Shown: in pieces, positions 23,264 to 30,266 of the stretch
Layout of the letters: each line of letters opens with the position of its first letter
Numbering within the stretch: the stretch's first letter is position 1
DNA from: Thermoleophilia bacterium
GTDB lineage: Bacteria; Actinomycetota; Thermoleophilia; Gaiellales; JAICJC01
Direction of reading: 5' to 3'
NCBI GenBank assembly: GCA_025928655.1
Contig: JAICJC010000015.1
Coordinates: 1-41,065 of the forward strand
Length of the DNA: 41,065 bases
The notes under the pieces: generated by a model
Databases searched by the model: none
Seen by the model: the letters and a program-made list of their open reading frames with translations, nothing else
What the model was told of the DNA's origin: nothing
Translations under genes and position numbers: made by a program

Positions 23264-24498
23264 CCCGGGCGCATGCGGTCGAGCTCGACCGGGCCGATCC
23301 GCTCGCCGGGTACCGCGAGCGGTTCGAGCTCGGCGACGGCGACCGCCTCTACGTCGACGGGAACTCGCTCGGACGGCTCTCGCACGACGCCCGCGCCGCG
23401 CTCACGGGGATCGTCGACGAGTGGGGCGCCCGCCTCGTCACCGGCTGGCACGACTGGGTCGACCTGGCTGGGCGGACGGGCGATGCGCTGGGCGCGGCCG
23501 CGCTCGGGGCCGCCCCCGGCCAGGCCCTCGCGTGCGACTCGACGACGGTCAACCTGTACAAGCTGGCGGGTGCCGTGCTCGCGGCGCGCGACGGCGCCGT
23601 CGTCGTCCCCGCCGACGACTTCCCCACCGACCGCTACGTGCTCGAGGGCCTCGCGGCCGCGCACGGGCGCGGGCTGCGCCTGCTCGAGGGCGACCCCGTC
23701 GCCCCGCCCGGCGTGGACGCCGTCGCCGCCGCGGCGGAGGGGGCAGCGCTCGTCGTCCTCTCGCATGTGAACTACCGCTCCGGCGCTCGCGCGGACATGG
23801 CCGCGATCACGGCCGCCGTTCACGCGGCCGGGGCGCTCGTCCTGTGGGATCTGTGCCACTCGGCGGGCGCCGTCGACCTCCCCCTCGATGCCGCCGGCGC
23901 CGACCTGGCCGTGGGCTGCACCTACAAGTACCTGAACGCCGGCCCGGGCTCGCCCGCCTTCCTGTACGTGGCCGCGCGCCACCAGGAGCTGCTGCGCTCG
24001 CCCATCCAGGGCTGGTTCTCGCAGGCCGACCAGTTCGCGATGGGGCCGCGGTACGCACCGGTCGCCGGCATCGGCCGGTTCCTGGCCGGGACGCCGCCGG
24101 TGGTGGGCCTGGCGGCGGTCATGGCGGGGGCGGAGATGCTCGCCGAGGCCGGGATCGAGGCGATCGGCCGCAAGGCGGCCGCGCTCACGACCCTGGCGGT
24201 CGACCTCCACGACGAGCGGCTGGCAGGCCTCGGGTTCTCGCTGGGGACGCCTCGCGACCCGGCCGACCGGGGCGCGCACGTCTCGCTGCGCCATCCCGAC
24301 GCGTGGCGCGTCTGCCGGGCGCTGATCGAGTACGCGAACGTGATCCCCGACTTCCGCCATCCCGACAGCATCCGCTTCGGCCTGCCGCCGCTCTACACCC
24401 GCTTCGCCGACGTGTGGGACGCCGTCGACCGCCTGGCGGGGCTGGTCGAGGGCGGCGTCCACGAGCGCATGTCCGCCGAGGCGGCGCGCGTCACCTGA
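23245..24498 (+). CDS. kynU: Kynureninase
   Basis: PLP enzyme splitting kynurenine (or 3-hydroxykynurenine) to anthranilate (or 3-hydroxyanthranilate) and alanine; 417 residues, the usual length. The signature LYVDGNSLGRL is near residue 30. Other marks are DSTTVNLYKL, ADDFPTDRYV, SHVNYRSG, and the PLP lysine in CTYKYLNAGPGSPAFLYV, then QGWFSQADQFAMGPRYAPVAGIGRFLAGTP. I start at GTG 23245; GTG 23227 is in frame as well. TACGGT lies 6 bases upstream, and GAGG could also guide ribosomes. No tryptophan dioxygenase is in the window. Confidence 0.92.
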   Translation: MDGGPLTRAHAVELDRADPLAGYRERFELGDGDRLYVDGNSLGRLSHDARAALTGIVDEWGARLVTGWHDWVDLAGRTGDALGAAALGAAPGQALACDSTTVNLYKLAGAVLAARDGAVVVPADDFPTDRYVLEGLAAAHGRGLRLLEGDPVAPPGVDAVAAAAEGAALVVLSHVNYRSGARADMAAITAAVHAAGALVLWDLCHSAGAVDLPLDAAGADLAVGCTYKYLNAGPGSPAFLYVAARHQELLRSPIQGWFSQADQFAMGPRYAPVAGIGRFLAGTPPVVGLAAVMAGAEMLAEAGIEAIGRKAAALTTLAVDLHDERLAGLGFSLGTPRDPADRGAHVSLRHPDAWRVCRALIEYANVIPDFRHPDSIRFGLPPLYTRFADVWDAVDRLAGLVEGGVHERMSAEAARVT

Positions 24499-24501
24499 GA
24501 A

Positions 24502-24519
24502 TTTCGGCCGGGGCCGAAA
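24502..24519. promoter_or_regulatory. Palindromic operator of the ArsR-type gene
   Basis: TTTCGGCC and GGCCGAAA form an 8-bp perfect inverted repeat around two bases. It covers the -35 position of the promoter whose -10 is TAGGGT (24531-24536). Occupation by the downstream winged-helix regulator would block transcription, a standard autoregulation layout. Confidence 0.55.
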
Positions 24520-24530
24520 CGTCCCCGGTC

Positions 24531-24536
24531 TAGGGT
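24531..24536 (+). promoter_or_regulatory. -10 box of the ArsR-type regulator gene
   Basis: TAGGGT, 6 bases before ATG 24543; predicts a leaderless mRNA. Confidence 0.5.
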
Positions 24537-24542
24537 GCGCAC

Positions 24543-25322
24543 ATGCCCGGAGACGCAGACATCGCCGCCGTCGGGGCGCTCCTCGGGGACCGCGCGCGGA
24601 CGCGGATCCTCAGCGCCCTGAGCGACGGCCGGGCGCTCGCTGCAAGCGTGCTCGCGGTCGAGGCGGGAGTCGCCGCCTCGACCGCCAGCGAGCACCTCGC
24701 CAGGCTGGTCGGCGGCGGCCTGCTCGCGTGCGAGCGCCACGGCCGCCACCGCTACTACCGGCTGGCCGGCCCGGATGTCGCGCGGCTGCTCGAGGCGATG
24801 GCGCGACTGGCCCCGCCGGAGCCCGTGACGTCGCTGCGCCAGGGCACGCGGGCGCACGCGCTGCGCGTGGCCCGATCCTGCTACGACCACCTTGCCGGCC
24901 AGGTCGGCACCGGCCTGATGGCGGCGATGATCGACGGCGGGCTGATCGAGGGCGGCGACGGCGTCTACCGCCCCCGGGCGGCAGGCCGCGACCGCCTCTC
25001 CGCCGCCGGACGCGACGTCGACTACGTCCTCACCGGCCGCGGCGCGGATGTCCTCTCCGGCCTCGGCGTCGACCTGGACGGTGCGGCCGCCTCGCGGCGG
25101 GCGTTCGTGCGCTACTGCGTCGATTGGAGCGAGCAGCGCCACCACCTCGCGGGCGCGCTCGGCGCCGCCCTCCACGACCGGCTGCTGGAGCTCGGCTGGG
25201 TCCGGCGCCAGCCCCGGGGCCGGGCCGTCTGGCTGACGCCCGCGGGCGCGGGCGGCCTGGAGCGGACGTTCGGCCTCGTGGCCGACGCTGCCTGGGTGCA
25301 CCGACCGGCCCGCGTCGCGTAG
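24543..25322 (+). CDS. ArsR-family winged-helix regulator with long C-terminal domain
   Basis: A 259-residue regulator. Residues about 5-85 form the ArsR-type DNA-binding domain (LLGDRARTRILSALSDGRALAASVLAVEAGVAASTASEHLARL, then wing ERHGRHRYYRLAG). The C-terminal 165 residues have two winged-helix-like or degenerate segments (RSCYDHLAGQVGTGL; FVRYCVDWSEQRHHLAGALG), as in the long ArsR group found beside metabolite transporters. No ArsR-type metal Cys motif (CVC) is present, so metal sensing is unlikely. It follows kynureninase in the same direction but with its own operator-promoter. A tryptophan-metabolite ligand is a guess from context. Confidence 0.85.
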   Translation: MPGDADIAAVGALLGDRARTRILSALSDGRALAASVLAVEAGVAASTASEHLARLVGGGLLACERHGRHRYYRLAGPDVARLLEAMARLAPPEPVTSLRQGTRAHALRVARSCYDHLAGQVGTGLMAAMIDGGLIEGGDGVYRPRAAGRDRLSAAGRDVDYVLTGRGADVLSGLGVDLDGAAASRRAFVRYCVDWSEQRHHLAGALGAALHDRLLELGWVRRQPRGRAVWLTPAGAGGLERTFGLVADAAWVHRPARVA

Positions 25323-25359
25323 GGCTCGTCGAGGCCGGCGATCCCGGTAGAACCGAAGC

Positions 25360-25532
25360 ATGGCGGACGATCCACGCGGGCTGGTCGCACGGCAAATGAG
25401 CGGATCGCCGCGGTCGCCGGGGCGATCTTCGGGGCGGCGCTGCTCCTCGCCCTCATCGCTGTCATCCGCCTGCTCCAGGCCATCGAGCGCAACACCGGCC
25501 CGGCCGGCGAGCAGACCGCGAACGGCAGCTAG
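25360..25532 (+). pseudogene. Small membrane protein gene with apparent one-base frameshift
   Basis: ATG 25360 has TAGAAC six bases upstream, like the other leaderless genes here, and opens MADDPRGLVARQ. From 25398 the frame two bases ahead reads ERIAAVAGAIFGAALLLALI, a convincing transmembrane helix, then a short polar tail ending at TAG 25530-25532. Neither frame alone gives a sensible protein: the first has no helix and the second has no start. A single missing base near 25388-25397 would join them into about 57 residues. A sequencing or assembly error is as likely as a real mutation. Confidence 0.4.
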
Positions 25533-28045
25533 GCGGCGTCGGCCAGGCCGCGCAAGAGCCGCTCGACGACCTCGGCCGGGGCGGGCTTGCTGAAGAGGTA
25601 GCCCTGGCCCAGCGGGCAGCCCTGCTCGAGCAGGAACGCGCGCTGCTCCTCGGTCTCGATCCCCTCGGCGAGCGGCTGCAGGCCGAGGCCCTCGGCCATC
25701 TGGATCATCGCCGAGACGAGCGCGCCGGCGTTGTCCTCCGACAGGTCGGCGACGAACGAGCGGTCGATCTTGAGCGTGGTGGCCGGCATCTGGGTCAGGC
25801 GGCTGAGCGAGGAATAGCCGGTGCCGAAGTCGTCGATCGCCAGGCGCAGGCCGCGGCCGTGGATCTCGGCCAGCACGGGCTCGTTGCGGTGCGGCGCGTT
25901 CATGAACGCCGACTCCGTGATCTCGATCATCATCCGGTCGAGCGGCAGCCCGTAGGACTCGATCGTCTCGACGACCTCGCCCATCGCGGCCGGCTCCCAG
26001 AAGGTCGGAGGCAGGTTCACCGACACATACAGATCGATCCCGGCGTCGCGCCACGCCCGGTTCTGGCGGCAGGCCTCGGCGATCACCCACTTCGAGATCG
26101 GCCCGATCAGACCCGTGCGCTCGGCCAGCGGGATGAAGTCCCCCGGCATGACGAGACGCGGCCCGTCCTGCCAGCGCACGAGCGCCTCGACGCCGACGAT
26201 CTCCCGGGTCTCGAGGTCGACCAGCGGCTGGTAGTGCAGCACGAGCCGGCCGTCCTCGATCGCGCGCCGCAGCCGCCCGGTCATCGCCAGCTGCTCGAGG
26301 GCGTCGGCGGAGGGATGCGTGTAGCGGCTCTGGCCGTCGCGGCCGGCGGCCTTGGCCTGGAAGAGGGCGGTGTCGGCGTGCTTCAGCAGGGTGGCCGGGT
26401 CGGCGGCGTCCTCCGGGTACAGGCTGATGCCAACGCTCGCGGGGCAGTAGATCTCGGTGCCGTCGATCTCCGCCGGCGCCCGCAGCGCCGCCCGCACCCG
26501 CCCGGCCATGGCGTCGGCCGCGAGGCCGGTGCCGCTGCCGCCGCGCCCGGGGTCGAGGTCGGCCAGGAGGACGGCGAACTCGTCTCCGCCGAGCCTGGAC
26601 ACGGCGCCCGCGTCCTCGACGGCCTCCACGAGCCGGCGCCCCGCCTCGACCACGAGCGCGTCGCCCGCGGCGTGGCCGAAGCTGTCGTTCACGAGCTTGA
26701 AATCGTCCAGGTCGACGAGCAGCACGGCCGCGCCGCGGCCCGCCGCCTCGGCCCGGTCGACAGCCTCGCCCACCCGCTGCTGGAACATCGCCCAGTTGGG
26801 CAGGCCGGTGAGCGGGTCGTGCTCGGCCACGTGGGCCAGCTCCTCCTCGACCCGGCGGTGGGCGGTCATGTCGAGCAGGTAACCCTGGCGGCACGGCCGG
26901 CCGGCGTCCCCGTCGTGCACGACCGCCGACTCGTCGAGCACCCACACGATGCTCCCGTCGGGGCGCACGATCCGGTACTCCGTCGACACGGGCGCGCCGG
27001 CGGCGGCCGCCGTGGCCAGCTCCGCGAGGACGCGCTCGCGGTCGTCGGGGTGGACGATCTTCGCGAGCAGCCCCGCGTCGGCCGTCCAGTCCTCGGCCGC
27101 GCGGCCCGTGATCGTCTCGGTGGCCGGGCTTCTGTAGAGCGCGGTGCCGGCCTCGTCGAGGTCGTCCACGTAGATCGCGAGCGGTAGCTGCTCGACGAGC
27201 GTGCGATAACGCGCCTCGGCCGCCCGCAGCCGGGCCTCGGAGCCGACCAGGGCCTGCTCGGCGGCCTTGCGGTCGGTGATGTCGTGGATCACGCCCTGGA
27301 TCTCCATCGGCGCCCCCTGCTCGTCGCGGACGACCACGGTGCGATCGTGGAACCAGCGCTCGTTCCCCTCGGCGTCCAGCAGCCGGTACTCGTCCCGGTA
27401 GGGCGTCCCGGACGACACCGCCTCGCGATACCGCTCGACGGCGCGTTCCCGGTCGTCGGGGTGGACGCGCTCCGACCAGCCGTCGCTGCCGTCGTACCAT
27501 TGCTCGACGGCGACGCCGGAGAGCGCCTCGAGCTGCGGGCTCACGTAGATCGGATCGCCCGATCCCGCCCGGTCGACGTAGGTGATGGCGGGCATCTGCT
27601 CGACCAGCGCGCGGAACCGGCGCAGCTCCTCCTGGATGGCGCGATGGCGCTCGGCGTTGCGCACCGCCTCGCCCACGAGCCCTCCCAGCCCGCGCCAGAA
27701 CTGCATCCCGCCGGAGGCCAGGTCGGAGACCGACGCCCCCGAGATCTCGATCAGCCCCAGGGCGCCTTCGTCGCACGCCAGCGGAACGAGGAAGGCCGAC
27801 CCGGCCTCCTGCGGGCGGCCGCTTGCGAGCGCCCCGCGCCAGGCCGGGTCCACGGGCCGCGTCCGGGCCGGCTCCCCCAGCCGCCGCATGCCGTCCGTCC
27901 CGTCCAGCAGCCAGACGCGCGCCTCCCCGCCGATCAGGTCGGGGACATTCGCGTCGAATCGGCGTGCGACCTCGTCGGGGTCGAGCGTCGAGAGCAATGC
28001 GCGGGCGAGCGCGAACAGCGCGTGTTGACGGGCGGGGGGCGCCAC
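25529..28045 (-). CDS. GAF-PAS-PAS-GGDEF-EAL cyclic-di-GMP enzyme
   Basis: An 838-residue signalling protein. Order: GAF-like domain (about 1-135), PAS 1 (about 145-265), PAS 2 (about 280-400), diguanylate cyclase domain (about 405-575) with intact GGDEF in SRLGGDEFAVLL, then EAL phosphodiesterase domain (about 590-830). The EAL catalytic residues are visible: EALVRW, SVNLPPTFW, EITES, IDDFGTGYSS, TLKIDRSF and EGIET. Both enzyme halves look active; the RxxD inhibitory site before GGDEF is absent. No transmembrane segment, so it is cytosolic. GTG start at 28045. It may use the PAS/GAF parts to sense small molecules or redox state; ligands are unknown. Confidence 0.92.
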   Translation of the reverse strand: MAPPARQHALFALARALLSTLDPDEVARRFDANVPDLIGGEARVWLLDGTDGMRRLGEPARTRPVDPAWRGALASGRPQEAGSAFLVPLACDEGALGLIEISGASVSDLASGGMQFWRGLGGLVGEAVRNAERHRAIQEELRRFRALVEQMPAITYVDRAGSGDPIYVSPQLEALSGVAVEQWYDGSDGWSERVHPDDRERAVERYREAVSSGTPYRDEYRLLDAEGNERWFHDRTVVVRDEQGAPMEIQGVIHDITDRKAAEQALVGSEARLRAAEARYRTLVEQLPLAIYVDDLDEAGTALYRSPATETITGRAAEDWTADAGLLAKIVHPDDRERVLAELATAAAAGAPVSTEYRIVRPDGSIVWVLDESAVVHDGDAGRPCRQGYLLDMTAHRRVEEELAHVAEHDPLTGLPNWAMFQQRVGEAVDRAEAAGRGAAVLLVDLDDFKLVNDSFGHAAGDALVVEAGRRLVEAVEDAGAVSRLGGDEFAVLLADLDPGRGGSGTGLAADAMAGRVRAALRAPAEIDGTEIYCPASVGISLYPEDAADPATLLKHADTALFQAKAAGRDGQSRYTHPSADALEQLAMTGRLRRAIEDGRLVLHYQPLVDLETREIVGVEALVRWQDGPRLVMPGDFIPLAERTGLIGPISKWVIAEACRQNRAWRDAGIDLYVSVNLPPTFWEPAAMGEVVETIESYGLPLDRMMIEITESAFMNAPHRNEPVLAEIHGRGLRLAIDDFGTGYSSLSRLTQMPATTLKIDRSFVADLSEDNAGALVSAMIQMAEGLGLQPLAEGIETEEQRAFLLEQGCPLGQGYLFSKPAPAEVVERLLRGLADAA

Positions 28046-28084
28046 CGCCCGGTCATCGGCCGCCGGACGGCCTGATTGAGCGGA

Positions 28085-28297
28085 TTACGCCTCCAGATTC
28101 GCCCGGTCGAGATCGAGCACGAGCGGCCGCCCGGGCGTCGGATACCAGTCGGTGCCGCGGCACATCGGGCACGTCGGCAGCTGCCGGCGCACGCTGATGC
28201 CGTACCCGCACCCGCCGCAGTGGAACTCACCCCGCGCGGCCGCGCCGGCAGCAAAGCCGGACTGCGCCGACGCCGAATCGACGATGGCAATACCCAT
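28085..28297 (-). CDS. Small zinc-ribbon protein
   Basis: A 70-residue protein with two Cys pairs, FHCGGCGYG and LPTCPMC, about 18 residues apart: a rubredoxin/zinc-ribbon knuckle. The C-terminus ends with RPLVLDLDRANLEA. The ATG at 28297 is preceded by a strong GGGGGG stretch; a longer frame from 28354 lacks such support. It lies between the GGDEF-EAL gene and the NfuA-like gene. Function is unknown; metal binding is inferred from the Cys pattern. Confidence 0.65.
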   Translation of the reverse strand: MGIAIVDSASAQSGFAAGAAARGEFHCGGCGYGISVRRQLPTCPMCRGTDWYPTPGRPLVLDLDRANLEA

Positions 28298-28403
28298 GGA
28301 AACCCCCCGTGGAACGGCCCCGGACCGCCGGGAGGCGATCCGCTTTCGGCTCACCGTACCGGCGCCCCCGGCCGCGCGCCTACCCCACGCGGGGGTTTCG
28401 CGG

Positions 28404-29024
28404 CTACTTCTTGGCGGGCTCGTAGTAGGGGTTCGTCCCGGAGGCGTGGTCGGTCACGTCGATGACCCGCGTGATGACCGGCACCGCCTCGCGCAGCGCG
28501 ACCTCGATGCCCTGCCGCAGCGTGACCGAGACCATCCCGCAGCCGACGCAGCCCCCGCCCAGGCGCAGGTAGGCGGTGTCGTCCTCCACCGCGACCAGCT
28601 CGGCGCTGCCGCCGTGGGAGGCGATCGCGGGGTTGACCTGCTGGTCGAGCACCTGGATCAGCCGCCGGGCGATGTCGCCGCTCAGGTCGGCGGTCGCGGG
28701 GACGCCGGTCGCGGGGCTCGGCGGCGGGCGGTTGTGGATGACGAGCCCGCCGGTGGCGAGGTCGCCCTGGCGGTCGAGCGTCGCACCGCGCAGGAGCTCG
28801 ACGCTGCTCGCCCGGATGACCAGCGAGATCCGGCCGAGGTCGGCCACGTGGGCGCCGGCGGGCGCCTCCTCGAGCGGCTGCAACGAGAGGTCGTAGGTGA
28901 ACTCGCCGCCCTGGACGCCGACCACCTCGACCCACAGCGCGTAGCGCTCCGGGTCGGTCTCGCGGGCGCGCACCAGCACGGCCTTCTCGATCGCCGCGTC
29001 GGTCACGGTCATCACAGTCTCCAC
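28404..29024 (-). CDS. NfuA-like Fe-S carrier (A-type domain + NifU C-terminal domain)
   Basis: A 206-residue Fe-S cluster carrier. The N-terminal part (about 5-95) resembles an A-type (HesB/IscA) domain but lacks its cysteines, as in NfuA. The C-terminal part (about 115-190) is the NifU-like scaffold with the cluster-binding CxxC in GGGCVGCGMVSVTLRQGIE. A Gly/Ser-rich HGGSAELV segment precedes it. It delivers 4Fe-4S clusters to client enzymes. GTG 29024 is chosen because TACCCT lies 7 bases upstream; ATG 29012, with GGAG six bases upstream, is a strong alternative. Confidence 0.88.
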   Translation of the reverse strand: METVMTVTDAAIEKAVLVRARETDPERYALWVEVVGVQGGEFTYDLSLQPLEEAPAGAHVADLGRISLVIRASSVELLRGATLDRQGDLATGGLVIHNRPPPSPATGVPATADLSGDIARRLIQVLDQQVNPAIASHGGSAELVAVEDDTAYLRLGGGCVGCGMVSVTLRQGIEVALREAVPVITRVIDVTDHASGTNPYYEPAKK

Positions 29025-29030
29025 CCCACG

Positions 29031-29037
29031 TAGGGTA
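29031..29037. promoter_or_regulatory. Symmetric bidirectional promoter (NfuA-like / ATP-grasp)
   Basis: TAGGGTA at 29031-29037 gives TAGGGT on the plus strand (29031-29036) and TACCCT on the minus strand (29032-29037). Each -10 lies exactly 7 bases from a GTG start (29044 plus, 29024 minus). The two leaderless genes are thus served by two -10 boxes offset by one base. Confidence 0.55.
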
Positions 29038-29043
29038 CCGCCC

Positions 29044-30249
29044 GTGGCCCGCGTGCTCCTCCTCCTGCCGACGGCGACCTACCGGGCCGAGGACTTCCTC
29101 GCGGCCGCCGAGGCCGTCGGCGCGGAGGTGGTCATCGCGTCCGAGCGGCGGCAGGCGCTGGGCGGGGCGATGGGCGACCGGGCGCTGCGCGTCGACCTGC
29201 GGCGGCCGGAGCGGGCGGCCGCCGCGGTGGTGGAGCTGTCCGAGCGGGTCGGGCTGGACGCCGTCGTGGCGGTCGACGACGGCGGCGTCGCCACGGCGGC
29301 CCTGGCGGGCGAGCGGCTGGGCCTCCCGCACAACTCGCCCGCGGCGGTGGCGGCGACTCGCGACAAGGCGGCGATGCGCCGCGCCTTCGCCGCCGCCGGC
29401 ATTCCGCAGCCGGGGTTCCGCCTCCTTCTGCCCGGCGATGATGCCGGCGCGGTCGAGCTCCCGACGGTGCTCAAGCCGGTTGCGCTCTCGGCCAGCAGGG
29501 GCGTGATCCGCGCCGACGACCCGGCCGCCGCGGCGGCCGCCGAGGCCCGGATCCGGGCGATCCTGGCGGACGCGGGCGAGGATCCCGGCGGCCCGATCCT
29601 GGCGGAGACCTACGCGCCCGGCGCCGAGGTGGCGGTCGAGGCGCTCCTGCGCGGGGGCGAGCTCGAGGTGCTGGCCGTGTTCGACAAGCCCGACCCGCTG
29701 GAGGGGCCGTACTTCGAGGAGACCATCTACGTGACGCCCTCCCGGCTCCCGGCCGAGGCGCAACGGCGGGTCGAGGAGACGGCGGCCGCCGCCGCAGCCG
29801 CGCTCGGCCTGCGCGAGGGCCCGGTGCACGCGGAGCTGCGGGTCGACGGAGACCGCATTCGCGTGCTCGAGCTGGCGGCCCGCTCCATCGGCGGGCTGTG
29901 CTCGCGGTCGCTGCGCTTCGGGGCCGGCATCAGCCTGGAGGAAGTCATCCTGCGGCACGCGCTCGGCCTCCCGCTGGGCGACCACGCCCGCGAGCGCGCC
30001 GCGTCCGGCGTCATGATGCTCCCGATCCGGCGGGCGGGCACCCTGCGGGAGGTGGGCGGGCTCGACGCCGCCCGCGCCGTCCCCGGCGTCTCGGACGTGC
30101 GGATCACGATCGCGCCCGGCCGTCCGGTCGTCCCGCTGCCCGAGGGCGACCGCTATCTCGGGTTCGCGTTCGCGCGCGGGGAGACGCCCGCCGAGGTCGA
30201 GGCGGCCCTGCGCGCGGCGGATGCCGCGCTCGACGTCGTGCTCGACTGA
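29044..30249 (+). CDS. ATP-grasp domain protein
   Basis: A 401-residue ATP-dependent carboxylate-amine/thiol ligase-type enzyme. The N-terminal pre-ATP-grasp Rossmann-like domain starts ARVLLLLPTATYRAEDFLAAA. The ATP-grasp fold follows, with RDKAAMRRAFAAAGIPQPGF, the nucleotide-binding VLKPVALSASRGV, and the metal/phosphate segment ELRVDGDRIRVLELAARSIGG. Similar proteins join an amino acid or acid to an amine; the substrate cannot be told. GTG start at 29044 from the shared promoter. The S9 peptidase gene follows 17 bases later. Confidence 0.85.
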   Translation: MARVLLLLPTATYRAEDFLAAAEAVGAEVVIASERRQALGGAMGDRALRVDLRRPERAAAAVVELSERVGLDAVVAVDDGGVATAALAGERLGLPHNSPAAVAATRDKAAMRRAFAAAGIPQPGFRLLLPGDDAGAVELPTVLKPVALSASRGVIRADDPAAAAAAEARIRAILADAGEDPGGPILAETYAPGAEVAVEALLRGGELEVLAVFDKPDPLEGPYFEETIYVTPSRLPAEAQRRVEETAAAAAAALGLREGPVHAELRVDGDRIRVLELAARSIGGLCSRSLRFGAGISLEEVILRHALGLPLGDHARERAASGVMMLPIRRAGTLREVGGLDAARAVPGVSDVRITIAPGRPVVPLPEGDRYLGFAFARGETPAEVEAALRAADAALDVVLD

Positions 30250-30250
30250 G

Positions 30251-30256
30251 TATCCT
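30251..30256 (+). promoter_or_regulatory. -10 box before the S9 peptidase gene
   Basis: TATCCT, 10 bases before ATG 30267; a second promoter inside the ATP-grasp/peptidase pair with a very short or no leader. Confidence 0.35.
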
Positions 30257-30266
30257 GCCGGCGCCC

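Noticed and set aside
24393-27776. 1127-codon open frame on the minus strand
   Set aside because: Out of frame with the real GGDEF-EAL gene and extends antisense through other genes; composition is shadow-like.
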